Assembly: GCA_015222295.1 (NCBI GenBank)
Contig: JADFUZ010000112.1
Span: 1 to 11,538, forward strand
Direction: 5' to 3'
DNA length: 11,538 bases
Origin: Chloroflexota bacterium
GTDB taxonomy: Bacteria > Chloroflexota > Dehalococcoidia > GIF9 > AB-539-J10
This document shows, piece by piece, positions 1 to 7,232 of this stretch (position 1 is the stretch's first letter; every line of letters starts with the position of its first letter). The translations under genes and the position numbers were made by a program. The notes beneath the pieces were generated by a model. It saw only the letters and a program-made list of their open reading frames with translations, had not been told where the DNA came from and did no database searches.

Positions 1-904
1 GAGAGGGGCCCGTGTCCCAGCGACCTTCCCCTGGCAATCGGGGCAGAAGCTTGATGAATTCAAGCTGCTGAAAAAGCTGCACTACTTGATCGCGGTCATA
101 GTTGCTCACATCACATGCCTTCAGGTCGAAAGCCAGGGGGACATCCTTGACTATGGTGACCAGGTCCCTGCTCTGGAAGGCCTGTGACTGGTACTGGCGC
201 AGCGATGTCTGCAGCCTGTCCGGGGTTATTTCGTCAATGTGAGCATAGACTCCTTCAAGGCTGCCGTACTGCTGGAGCAACTTGCTGGCTGTCTTTTCGC
301 CAATGCCAGGTATGCCGGGGATGTTGTCCGAAGCGTCGCCGACCAAAGCCTTGAAGTCAGTGATTTGGTTCGGACCTATACCGTATTTCTGCTTGACTGC
401 CTCCTCGTCATAGAGGATGGTGTCGCTAAAGCTGCGCCTCGGGACCAGCGTTCTCACACCAGGCAGCACAAGCTGGAGCATGTCATTGTCACCGGTAACG
501 ATGATAGTCTCGACGCTCTGTCCGCTGGCCTGACGGCACAGAGTGCCCAGAATGTCGTCGGCTTCAAAGCCGTCGATTTCAAAGATGGGAATGCGGAAAG
601 CGGCTACTAGCTCGTGAACACGGTCTATCTGCCCTTTCAGTTCCTCTGGCGTGGGGGGCCGCTGTGCCTTATACTCCTCGAACATCTTGTGTCTGAATGT
701 TGGAGATGGGCGGTCGAACGCAGTCGCCCAGTAGCTGGGTTTGAATTCGGCCAGCACCTTGAGCAGGGTGGCCGCGAAACCGTAGACGGCATTGACCATC
801 TCTCCCGTCCTGGAGACTGTCAGGGGTGGCAAGGCGTGGAAAGCACGGTGCACCAGGGCATTGCCGTCGAAGAGCACGAACAAAGGCCTCTCTTCGTGGG
901 GCAT
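1..904 (-). CDS. polA: DNA polymerase I, N-terminal 5'-3' exonuclease part (partial)
   Basis: The minus strand reads open from an ATG at 904 to the left edge (301 codons), so the C-terminal part is outside the window. The translation shows the whole 5'-nuclease (FEN-like) domain that removes RNA primers and flaps in replication and repair. Metal-binding motifs appear in order: FDGNALVHRAF (D13), AFDRPSPTFRHKMFEEYKAQR, GFEADDILG, VTGDNDMLQL, then GDASDNIPGIPGIGEKTA, which opens the helix-hairpin-helix DNA-binding region. The proofreading and polymerase domains are not visible, so a stand-alone 5'-3' exonuclease is possible, but the sequence stays open past the usual end of the nuclease domain. 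The start is chosen from the family N-terminus and a -10 box ending only 7 nt upstream; no Shine-Dalgarno site precedes it. It is divergent from argF. Confidence 0.85.
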   Translation of the reverse strand, partial: MPHEERPLFVLFDGNALVHRAFHALPPLTVSRTGEMVNAVYGFAATLLKVLAEFKPSYWATAFDRPSPTFRHKMFEEYKAQRPPTPEELKGQIDRVHELVAAFRIPIFEIDGFEADDILGTLCRQASGQSVETIIVTGDNDMLQLVLPGVRTLVPRRSFSDTILYDEEAVKQKYGIGPNQITDFKALVGDASDNIPGIPGIGEKTASKLLQQYGSLEGVYAHIDEITPDRLQTSLRQYQSQAFQSRDLVTIVKDVPLAFDLKACDVSNYDRDQVVQLFQQLEFIKLLPRLPGEGRWDTGPS

Positions 905-911
905 CTCAGCA

Positions 912-940
912 ATTATACTACTTGGGGGACGTGCTATACT
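912..940. promoter_or_regulatory. Interlocked divergent promoters for polA and argF
   Basis: Only 44 bp separate the polA and argF start codons. On the plus strand an extended -10, TGC-TATACT (932-940), ends 8 nt before the argF ATG. On the minus strand TATAAT (917 down to 912) ends 7 nt before the polA ATG. The two -10 hexamers are exactly 17 bp apart (918-934), so each occupies the -35 position of the other promoter. Neither direction has a good independent -35. Inferred transcription starts fall at or within a base or two of both start codons. Confidence 0.65.
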
Positions 941-948
941 AAGGTCAG

Positions 949-1857
949 ATGGAGAAGGGCTTACTTTCAGTATCTGACCTCGGCCCCGCGGAAATCGAAA
1001 GCGTCATAGAGCAAGCCCTGGCCATGAAGCGTGGGAGCACCCCGAGTCTGCTGGCAGGGAAGACGCTTGCTCTTCTCTTTGAGAAGCCTTCGCTCCGAAC
1101 CAGGGTCAGCTTCGACGTTGCCATGCAGCAACTGGGTGGCCACGCTATCTACTTGTCTCCAAATGAAGTTGGTCTAGGGAAGCGCGAACCGGTAGCTGAC
1201 GTGGCCCGGGTTCTCAGTCGCTACGTTGACGGAATTGCGGCTCGGACATTTTTCCACCAGACTCTTGTTGATCTGGCCAAATACTCAGGCGTGCCGGTAA
1301 TCAACGCGCTCTCGGATCAGGAACACCCGTGTCAGGCGCTTTCCGACTTTCTCACGATATACGAGAAGAAGGGCAGGCTGCGTGGTTTGACTCTGGCGTT
1401 TGTTGGTGATGGCAATAATGTGGCCAATAGCCTTCTTCTTGCGGCCTCTCTTGTGGGCATGAATTTCCGAATTGCCTCACCTGTTGGCTACGAAATCAGG
1501 AAAGAGATACTGGATCGGGCGCGGAGCTTTGCTCATGATGGAGGCAGCGAAATCCAGTTTGTCGGAGAGCCTCACGAGGCCGTCATGAATGCCGACATAG
1601 TGTATACCGACGTCTGGACCAGCATGGGGCAGGAAATTGAAGCGAAGAAGCGACGCCTTGTTTTCTCCATCTATCAGGTGGACTATGAAATGCTGTCTCT
1701 AGCTAAGGGAGATGCTTTGTTCATGCACCCTCTGCCGGCTCATCATGGTGAGGAGCTTGCCGCTGGAATACTGGACAGTCGTCAGTCTGTGGTTTTTGAC
1801 CAGGCGGAAAACCGGCTTCACCTCCAGAAGGCAGTACTGGCCAGGGTGCTCCTCTAA
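949..1857 (+). CDS. argF: Ornithine carbamoyltransferase
   Basis: 302 aa, normal length for the family. The enzyme makes citrulline from ornithine and carbamoyl phosphate in cytosolic arginine synthesis. The carbamoyl-phosphate motif is FEKPSLRTRVSF (SLRTR 48-52), followed by EHPCQALSDF (HPCQ 126-129) and the ornithine loop DVWTSMGQE (SMG 225-227). The SMG loop and the FVGDGNNVANSL segment favour ornithine over aspartate carbamoyltransferase. The usual HCLP motif reads HPLP here (260-263, in MHPLPAHHGEEL), so the conserved cysteine is proline. The ATG at 949 is supported by the family N-terminus and by the -10 box directly upstream; there is no Shine-Dalgarno site, so the mRNA is probably leaderless. 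It is the first gene of a run with der, plsY and gpsA. Confidence 0.92.
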   Translation: MEKGLLSVSDLGPAEIESVIEQALAMKRGSTPSLLAGKTLALLFEKPSLRTRVSFDVAMQQLGGHAIYLSPNEVGLGKREPVADVARVLSRYVDGIAARTFFHQTLVDLAKYSGVPVINALSDQEHPCQALSDFLTIYEKKGRLRGLTLAFVGDGNNVANSLLLAASLVGMNFRIASPVGYEIRKEILDRARSFAHDGGSEIQFVGEPHEAVMNADIVYTDVWTSMGQEIEAKKRRLVFSIYQVDYEMLSLAKGDALFMHPLPAHHGEELAAGILDSRQSVVFDQAENRLHLQKAVLARVLL

Positions 1858-1885
1858 GTCACCTCGTAGCAGTCACTTCGTAACG
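1858..1885. repeat. Imperfect 14 bp tandem repeat in the argF-der gap
   Basis: GTCACCTCGTAGCA (1858-1871) is followed at once by GTCACTTCGTAACG (1872-1885), 11 of 14 bases identical. The pair fills most of the 37 bp between the argF stop and the der start. No function is evident. Confidence 0.5.
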
Positions 1886-1894
1886 GGCAAGCAA

Positions 1895-3238
1895 ATGACA
1901 CGACCAATCATAGCTATCGTGGGCAGAACCAATGTCGGCAAGTCAACGTTGCTGAACCGTTTGGCGGGAAAGCGCCTGGCGGTCGTTGATGATGTGGCAG
2001 GCATTACCCGAGATCGTGTCTTTGCTTCTGCCTCGTGGCAAGGCCAGGAGCTAACTCTGGTTGATACCGCTGGTTGGCAGGTAGAGGCGGGTTCAAGGTT
2101 GGAACAGAAGGTCAAGCAGCAAGTGGAGATAGCCGTTGCTCAGGCGGATGTCATCATCTTTGTGGTGGATGCCAGAGAAGGGGTTATCGCCGTGGATGAG
2201 GAGATAGCTGATACGCTGCGGGTTGGTGGCAAGCCCATGGTGATGGCGGTGAACAAGGTGGATTCCCTCAAGCAGCGGAATGAGGTAGCTGATTTCTGTA
2301 GCCTCGGCATGGGTGTGCCAATAGGTATCAGCGCCTATCATGGTCGAGGGATAGATGAGCTTATGGATGCGGTGCTGCAGGTTCTTCCCTCTACCGGTAG
2401 CGTTGAAGAATCGGAACAGACCCGATTCGCTGTTGTGGGGCGCCCCAATGTGGGCAAGTCGACGCTGCTCAATTCCTTGCTTGGCTATCAGAGGGCCATT
2501 GCCGATGAGGCTCCTGGAACGACTCGCGATGCTCTTGACGCCGGGCTCCGCTGGGATGGCAAAGACATCCTGCTCATTGATACCGCCGGCGTCAAACGTC
2601 CTGGCAGAGTTGACTCTGGTGTTGATTACTACAGTATGCTGCGTGCGCTTCAAGCTATCAACCGCTGCGATGTTGCTCTGCTATTGATTGATGCCGCTGA
2701 GTTCGTAACCGCGCAGGATATGCACATTGCTGGCTACATCATAGAAGCTGGCAAAGGCATGGTATTGCTGGTGAACAAATGGGATCTCATTCCTAATGTG
2801 CAGCAGCATGAATTCCAACGGTGTCTGGGACAACGGCTCAGGTTCATGTCCTACGTGCCCGCTCTTTACATCTCCGCCACCCTAGGGCACAATATTCGTG
2901 GCGTTTTGCCTCAGGCATGGCATGTGTGGCAGGAAAGGCAGAAACGTGTTTCCGCCTCGGCCGTTGATATGGTTATCAAGCAGGCGATGGAAAAGCAGCT
3001 CCCACCTCGAGTAGGCTCGAGACAGTTGCGTGTTCTCCGGGCTTGTCAGGACAAGTCCGTGTCTTCAGCTTTTGTTCTGCACGTTAACGACCCGCACCTG
3101 GTTTCTCTTTCCTATCAGAGATATCTGGTGAATTCACTCCGCCGCGAGTTCGGCTTTTGTGGTTCGCCCTTGCGGCTGGTTCTTGCCAAGGCTTCGGGCA
3201 AACGGCGAAGGGTGGGGGAAGAAGCGACGAGAGCATGA
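1895..3238 (+). CDS. der: Ribosome-assembly GTPase Der (EngA)
   Basis: 447 aa. Der is a double-GTPase that helps mature the 50S ribosomal subunit. G domain 1 runs from GRTNVGKST (10-18) through GITRDR, DTAGW and NKVD to a SAYHGRG G5 loop. G domain 2 has GRPNVGKST, GTTRDALD, DTAGV, NKWD and ISATLG. The rest is the KH-like RNA-binding domain, ending in a basic tail (KASGKRRR). The first G1 loop has Thr where Pro is usual (GRPNVGKST). The frame stays open upstream to 1712, but that stretch lies inside argF in another frame and the family N-terminus begins at MTRPIIAIVG, so 1895 is chosen. It sits 37 bp after argF, and its stop overlaps the plsY start as ATGA, suggesting coupled translation. Confidence 0.93.
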   Translation: MTRPIIAIVGRTNVGKSTLLNRLAGKRLAVVDDVAGITRDRVFASASWQGQELTLVDTAGWQVEAGSRLEQKVKQQVEIAVAQADVIIFVVDAREGVIAVDEEIADTLRVGGKPMVMAVNKVDSLKQRNEVADFCSLGMGVPIGISAYHGRGIDELMDAVLQVLPSTGSVEESEQTRFAVVGRPNVGKSTLLNSLLGYQRAIADEAPGTTRDALDAGLRWDGKDILLIDTAGVKRPGRVDSGVDYYSMLRALQAINRCDVALLLIDAAEFVTAQDMHIAGYIIEAGKGMVLLVNKWDLIPNVQQHEFQRCLGQRLRFMSYVPALYISATLGHNIRGVLPQAWHVWQERQKRVSASAVDMVIKQAMEKQLPPRVGSRQLRVLRACQDKSVSSAFVLHVNDPHLVSLSYQRYLVNSLRREFGFCGSPLRLVLAKASGKRRRVGEEATRA

Positions 3239-3873
3239 TGGTTGCCAGGTTTCTTGCTGTCGTGATCATGGCCTATCTTATTGGGTCCATTCCTTTCGGC
3301 CTGATAATAGGCAAAGTCAAGAGCGGCGTTGATATCAGGAAACACGGGAGCGGGAAGACTGGCGCCACCAATGTAATGCGTACCGTAGGGACGAAGTTTG
3401 GCATCCTGACCATAGTGCTCGACGTTGTGAAGGCTGCCGTTGCCGTCCTGCTGGCAGGGTTGGTCATCGGCGACGGTCTTCTGACTGTCGGTGGCATCGC
3501 TCTCAACTGGGAGGTAGCCCAGGTCATGGCTGGCATGGCAGCAATTGCAGGCCACAACTGGCCTGTATTTGCCAGGTTCAGGGGAGGGCGGGGTGTTACT
3601 GCTTCGTTTGGCACGTTGTTTGCTATCTATCCTCCCGCAGGAGTGTTGGGTGCTGAGGTTCTAGCAATATCGGCGTTGCGCAGCCGACACATGTCCTTGG
3701 GCTCGGTACTCGGAGCCGTAGCTGCCTGGTGCCTGTTGGTGCCCCTGACCATTCACTACGAATTCCCTCCGATCTATCTGGCGTACTGTCTTGCAGTTGT
3801 AGTCTTGCTGGTCTATCAGCACCGTGACAACATAAGGCGCCTGCGGCGGGGCACGGAGCGCAAGTTGTGGTGA
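3235..3873 (+). CDS. plsY: Glycerol-3-phosphate acyltransferase PlsY
   Basis: 212 aa integral membrane protein. PlsY transfers the acyl group of acyl-phosphate to glycerol 3-phosphate, the first step of phosphatidic acid synthesis. Visible family motifs are GSIPFG (17-22), the glycine-rich loop HGSGKTGATN (37-46) and GHNWPVFARFRGGRGV with the conserved His107/Asn108. Hydrophobic helices lie between them and the C-terminus is basic. The loop reads GSGKTGATN where GSGNPGATN or GSGNIGATN is usual. The ATG at 3235 overlaps the der stop (ATGA), with a purine-rich GGTGGGGGAAG upstream; ATG 3238 is equally possible. Longer in-frame extensions lie inside der and are rejected. The next gene, gpsA, makes its substrate. 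Confidence 0.9.
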   Translation: MMVARFLAVVIMAYLIGSIPFGLIIGKVKSGVDIRKHGSGKTGATNVMRTVGTKFGILTIVLDVVKAAVAVLLAGLVIGDGLLTVGGIALNWEVAQVMAGMAAIAGHNWPVFARFRGGRGVTASFGTLFAIYPPAGVLGAEVLAISALRSRHMSLGSVLGAVAAWCLLVPLTIHYEFPPIYLAYCLAVVVLLVYQHRDNIRRLRRGTERKLW

Positions 3874-3902
3874 GCAAGAAGAGAGTCTATCGGTCTTAAA
3901 CC

Positions 3903-4910
3903 ATGGCTAGAGTTGCCATCATAGGAAACACAAGCTGGGGCAACGCTCTGGCGGCTTTGCTGAGTGAGCGGGGGATAGCAGTAACGCTATGGGCACGCAG
4001 CCAAGCTGAAGCTGGGGAATTGAACCGGGAAGGGCATAGCTATTCTTCTACTGACTGCGTCGAGGAAGCCGTAGAGGGCGCAGAGCTAGTTATCTGGGCA
4101 GTTCCTTCGCAAAAGCTGAGACAGAACGTGATTCAGGCCAGGAGCTGTCTTACCGGGTCGATGCTGTTGATGAGTGCCGCCAAGGGCCTGGAAATGGATA
4201 GCGGCAAGAGAATGTCTCAAGTGATGGCCGAGGAGCTTGCCCCCGGATTGAGGCAACAGATTTGTGTTCTTTCTGGTCCCAACTTGGCCGGGGAAATCGG
4301 TCGAGGTTTGCCTGCCGCTTCAGTAGTCGCTGCTCAGGATATCGCTGTGGCTGAAAAGGCAAGAGGGTTGATGCGTTCGCAGAGATTCCTTCTGTCCACG
4401 ACCGATGATGTGGTCGGTGTGGAGTTTGGTGGAGCTCTGAAGAATATCGTGGCTTTGGGTGCGGGCATGTTCGATGGATTGGGCCTGGGCGACAATGCCA
4501 AAGCGGCATTCATAACCTGGAGCTGGGCTGAGCTTGTTTCACTCGGGGTGGACCTGGGGGCCAAAGCGTCCACATTATGTGGTTTGGCCGGCCTGGGTGA
4601 CCTGATAGCTACGTGCGCCAGTGATTTGAGCCGCAACCACCATGTCGGCTATGAACTGGGCAAAGGACGTTCCCTGAAGGAGATAGCCGCTTCCATGTCG
4701 CAAGTCGCTGAGGGGGTCTACACCACCAGTGCAGTTCACCAGTTGATGCAGAAATTCGACGTGAGCGCACCTATCACGGATCTCATCTACCGAGTCGTTT
4801 TTGAGGGCTTCCCGGTATCCGAGGCATTGCCTGATTTCGTCGAGTTAATAGGCGGCGGTACTGTGCCCGGGGCTGCGGCGCGGGATGAGGCACGCACTGT
4901 CTCAGGGTAG
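3903..4910 (+). CDS. gpsA: Glycerol-3-phosphate dehydrogenase [NAD(P)+]
   Basis: 335 aa, normal length. The enzyme reduces dihydroxyacetone phosphate to sn-glycerol 3-phosphate, the acceptor used by PlsY just upstream. Seen: an N-terminal Rossmann segment (VAIIGNTSWGNALAALL), WAVPSQKLR, LSGPNLAGEI, the catalytic-lysine motif GGALKN (K180), GLGLGDNAKAA, and GLGDLIATCASDLSRNHHVG. Two departures stand out: the dinucleotide motif GxGxxG reads GNTSWG (Thr10 for Gly), and the usual ITRGLAE segment reads ITWSWAE (W206, W208). Both may be lineage traits. The start is 29 bp after plsY, with only a weak purine stretch upstream. The last 9 bp overlap the end of convergent dnaJ. Confidence 0.9.
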   Translation: MARVAIIGNTSWGNALAALLSERGIAVTLWARSQAEAGELNREGHSYSSTDCVEEAVEGAELVIWAVPSQKLRQNVIQARSCLTGSMLLMSAAKGLEMDSGKRMSQVMAEELAPGLRQQICVLSGPNLAGEIGRGLPAASVVAAQDIAVAEKARGLMRSQRFLLSTTDDVVGVEFGGALKNIVALGAGMFDGLGLGDNAKAAFITWSWAELVSLGVDLGAKASTLCGLAGLGDLIATCASDLSRNHHVGYELGKGRSLKEIAASMSQVAEGVYTTSAVHQLMQKFDVSAPITDLIYRVVFEGFPVSEALPDFVELIGGGTVPGAAARDEARTVSG

Positions 4911-5972
4911 TTTCGCCTCAGGCAGTATGTTGGCCAGCTCTTCAAAGAGGCGTCGTTGCCTTGCGTCCAGGTGCGGTGGCGTGACGACTACGATTCTGAC
5001 GAATTGATCTCCCTTGCCTCCGCCGCCAAGCCGGCGTATCCCCTTGTCCTTGAGGCGGAATACCTTTCCATCCTGAGTCCCTGGTGGTATCCGCAGACTT
5101 GTCTTCCCGTCTAGAGTTGGCACCTCTACCTCATCCCCAATTGCGGCCTGAGCGAAATTGATAGGTTGTTCGCAGAGAAGGTCTACTCCCTCCCGGCGGA
5201 ACAACCTGTGTGGCTTCACTGACAGTTCAACATAGAGGTCACCAGGTGCTCCTCCGTAGAGGCCAGCGCTTCCCTCGTCATCAAGGCGCAAGCGATACCC
5301 GTCATCAACCCCGGCGGGGATATCCGCTGTAAGCTTGCGCTTCACCCGTATCTTTCCTCTGCCGTGGCATTGGGAGCAAGGATTGGTTATCACGGTGCCG
5401 CGGCCCTCGCAGCGCGGGCAGGTGGTGACATGGCTGAAGCGGCCAAAGATACTCTGCTGAACCTTCTTTACCTGCCCTGTTCCGCGGCACTCGGGGCAAG
5501 TCTGAGGATTTGTGCCTTGCTCGCTGCCTATGCCGTGACACGAAGGGCAATTCTCAATGCGTTGTATTTCAATTTCCTTCTGGCAGCCGAACACTGCTTC
5601 CTCGAACGACAGGGTGACGTGAGTTCGCAGGCTCTCTCCTTTCTGTGGAGCGCGCTGGGCCGGCCTGGCGAACGGACTCCCGCCGAAAAAGGTCTCGAAA
5701 ATATCCCCCAGCCCCCCGAAGCCGAAGTCGGGAAAGCCTTCCAAGCCTCCGGTGACTACTCGACCGTAGCGGTCATAGCTGGCCTTCTTCTCAGGATCGG
5801 AAAGGACCTGGTAGGCCTCGTTAATCTCCTTGAATCTATCTTCTGCGGCCGGGTCTCGATTGTGGTCGGGATGGTACTGGAAAGCCAGCTTGCGGAAGGC
5901 TTTCTTGATCTCGCCCTCGCCGGCATTGCGAGGCAACCCCAGGACGTCATAGTAGTCTCGCTTTACCGCCAT
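4902..5972 (-). CDS. dnaJ: Chaperone DnaJ (Hsp40)
   Basis: 356 aa, type I DnaJ, the co-chaperone that delivers clients to DnaK and stimulates its ATPase. The J domain is at about 5-70 with HPD at 34-36. A short Gly/Phe-rich linker follows (about 75-101), then four CxxCxGxG zinc repeats (C142/145, C159/162, C185/188, C199/202), then the two C-terminal substrate-binding domains (GDLYVELSVKPH, GGKGDQFVRIVV). The start MAVKRDYYDVLGL fits the family. The frame extends upstream to 6041, but that part contains the predicted promoter and is rejected. dnaK and grpE are not in the window. The neighbours hsp20, hspR and a Clp ATPase make this a chaperone cluster. The 3' end overlaps gpsA by 9 bp. Confidence 0.93.
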   Translation of the reverse strand: MAVKRDYYDVLGLPRNAGEGEIKKAFRKLAFQYHPDHNRDPAAEDRFKEINEAYQVLSDPEKKASYDRYGRVVTGGLEGFPDFGFGGLGDIFETFFGGSPFARPAQRAPQKGESLRTHVTLSFEEAVFGCQKEIEIQRIENCPSCHGIGSEQGTNPQTCPECRGTGQVKKVQQSIFGRFSHVTTCPRCEGRGTVITNPCSQCHGRGKIRVKRKLTADIPAGVDDGYRLRLDDEGSAGLYGGAPGDLYVELSVKPHRLFRREGVDLLCEQPINFAQAAIGDEVEVPTLDGKTSLRIPPGTQDGKVFRLKDKGIRRLGGGGKGDQFVRIVVVTPPHLDARQRRLFEELANILPEAKLP

Positions 5973-5994
5973 TTCAATTCGCCCCAAACTTCTA

Positions 5995-6024
5995 AGTATA
6001 GACCTTGAGCGCATAGGCTGACAA
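5995..6024 (-). promoter_or_regulatory. Predicted dnaJ promoter
   Basis: On the minus strand TTGTCA (6024 down to 6019) and TATACT (6000 down to 5995) are separated by 18 bp. The predicted start near 5988 gives a leader of about 16 nt holding a GGGG run before the ATG at 5972. The spacer contains one CTTGAG half of the HAIR operator (6004-6009) but no matching second half. Confidence 0.5.
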
Positions 6025-6084
6025 ATCCTGTACGTGGCCATGGCTCGTGACAGGTCAAATGAACGGGACTACAGACATGTGGGG

Positions 6085-6093
6085 TGGTATAAT
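6085..6093 (+). promoter_or_regulatory. Extended -10 promoter of the Nudix gene
   Basis: TGG-TATAAT is a consensus extended -10 ending 9 nt before the GTG at 6103. No clear -35 is seen. It lies inside the longer open frame that starts at 6034, which argues that the frame upstream of 6103 is not translated and that the mRNA is nearly leaderless. Confidence 0.6.
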
Positions 6094-6102
6094 CGCCCAA
6101 CA

Positions 6103-6678
6103 GTGAAACAGAAGATCGCAGAAATCCTCCGCAACCACCAGAAAAGAAAAATCGCGCGGGGCAACCTGAGCCCTTCAGCCGTGCTCGTTCCCCTGTTCTG
6201 TCGGGAGGGGCAGTGCCACGTCCTACTTGCCGAAAGGAGCCACGAAGTAAGCTTTCACAAAGGGCAGGTCTGCTTTCCCGGAGGGACCCATCAGTCAGGT
6301 GATTCTAGCCTTCTCCAGACCGCGCTCAGGGAAAGCGAAGAGGAGATAGGGCTAAGGGCCGAAGATGTGGAGATTCTAGGAGAACTCGATGACAGCATAG
6401 TGGTTACCACGGGTTATGTCATTTCGCCTTTTGTTGCCTTTGTGCCTTATCCCTACCGTTTCCAGGTAGACAAGAAGGAGATCCAGGAAGTCTTTTCCGT
6501 CCCTCTATCGGTGCTGATGGATGAAAGAAACCTCAAGCAAGATTGCCGGACTATCGGTAACCGCACTTTCACCGGCTATTGCTATGAGTATGAAGGGCAT
6601 ATCATCTGGGGGGCTACGGTCAGGATTATTAGACAGTTCACTGAGTTGCTGAGGTCAGAGAGTGGGGCTCTGGACTAG
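6103..6678 (+). CDS. Nudix hydrolase, CoA pyrophosphatase-like (NudL type)
   Basis: 191 aa from the GTG start. It resembles the Nudix subfamily that hydrolyses coenzyme A or acyl-CoA to 3',5'-ADP and (acyl-)phosphopantetheine. The subfamily signature LLTxR[SA]x3Rx3Gx3FPGG is nearly complete: LLAERS at 41-46, then G, then FPGG at 58-61; T to A and R to S are the differences. The catalytic Nudix helix follows as TALRESEEEIGL (RESEEEIGL 76-84). Substrate is inferred from the motif only. ATG starts at 6034 and 6040 would add up to 23 polar residues with no family match, across a promoter, so GTG 6103 is preferred. The stop codon is directly adjacent to the stop of convergent hsp20, with no base between. 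Confidence 0.8.
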   Translation: MKQKIAEILRNHQKRKIARGNLSPSAVLVPLFCREGQCHVLLAERSHEVSFHKGQVCFPGGTHQSGDSSLLQTALRESEEEIGLRAEDVEILGELDDSIVVTTGYVISPFVAFVPYPYRFQVDKKEIQEVFSVPLSVLMDERNLKQDCRTIGNRTFTGYCYEYEGHIIWGATVRIIRQFTELLRSESGALD

Positions 6679-7134
6679 TCACTTGGTCTCTTTGGCCTTG
6701 ATTTCTATCGTCTTTGGTTTGACCTCTTCAGCCTTGGGTATGGTAAGGGTCAGGTTGCCGTCCTCCAGAGTTGCCTCAGCCCTGTCGGATTGAAGGCCGG
6801 AGGGGAGGGATATGGTGCGGAAAAAGGCACCGTAGCGCATCTCTTTGCACAGGTAGTTCTCTTTCTTGATCTCCTGGTCCTCTTTGCACTCCCCCTTGAT
6901 GGTCAGTGTGTCGCCTGTAATGTCGATGCTGATGTCCTCAGCCTTGAGCCCAGGTAGAGCTGCCTTTACCACGACATCGATGGGGGTCTGGTAAGCATCT
7001 ATGGCTGGTGCCGCGGCTTCTCCAAGAGCACCGAACAAGCGGGAGGGACGGACGAGGCTGTCTTTGAACAGCCGGTCCATTGCCTGCCTCAGGCTCACCA
7101 TCTCAGGGAAGGGTTCGCATCTCACTATGTCCAT
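6679..7134 (-). CDS. Small heat shock protein, Hsp20/alpha-crystallin family
   Basis: 151 aa ATP-independent holdase that binds unfolding proteins. The alpha-crystallin domain spans about 45-140, with the beta-strand patterns DVVVKAALPGLKAEDISI and GAFFRTISLPSGL and the hallmark ATLEDGNLTLTIPK. The C-terminal IxI oligomerisation motif is IEI (143-145). A strong Shine-Dalgarno, AAGGAGGTA (complement of 7139-7147), precedes the ATG, unlike most other genes here. The predicted transcript has a leader of about 48 nt. It is transcribed away from hspR across a shared 160 bp intergenic region, so co-regulation by HspR is likely (inference). Confidence 0.93.
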   Translation of the reverse strand: MDIVRCEPFPEMVSLRQAMDRLFKDSLVRPSRLFGALGEAAAPAIDAYQTPIDVVVKAALPGLKAEDISIDITGDTLTIKGECKEDQEIKKENYLCKEMRYGAFFRTISLPSGLQSDRAEATLEDGNLTLTIPKAEEVKPKTIEIKAKETK

Positions 7135-7188
7135 TTGTTACCTCCTTGTAGTATATCCTTTCAGAGCACCACTCTCCGGCTCGACATC

Positions 7189-7217
7189 ATTATACAAAAC
7201 CTAATAGTATTTGTCAC
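7189..7217 (-). promoter_or_regulatory. Predicted hsp20 promoter
   Basis: On the minus strand GTGACA (7217 down to 7212) and a perfect TATAAT (7194 down to 7189) are separated by 17 bp. The predicted start is near 7182, leaving a leader of about 48 nt that ends in AAGGAGGTAACAA before the ATG. The hspR palindrome (7238-7257) lies about 20 bp upstream of the -35. Confidence 0.7.
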
Positions 7218-7232
7218 ATTTCCTCTACGCTG

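Noticed and set aside
614..1009. Plus-strand open frames opposite polA, and similar long frames opposite der, plsY, gpsA, dnaJ and the Clp gene
   Set aside because: They are antisense or out-of-frame shadows of well-recognised genes, with no family motifs or plausible starts.
6004..6009. CTTGAG half of a HAIR operator in the dnaJ promoter spacer
   Set aside because: No inverted partner lies at the expected 7 bp spacing. A six-base match is expected by chance.
5973..6102. Upstream extensions of dnaJ (to 6041) and of the Nudix gene (to 6034)
   Set aside because: Both extensions run through predicted promoters and add polar sequence with no family match, so the region is treated as intergenic.
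7135..7182. RNA thermometer (fourU or ROSE type) in the hsp20 leader
   Set aside because: The SD AAGGAGGT has no convincing complementary UUUU or anti-SD stretch in the leader. Only 4 bp hairpins such as AGAG...CTCT are seen.
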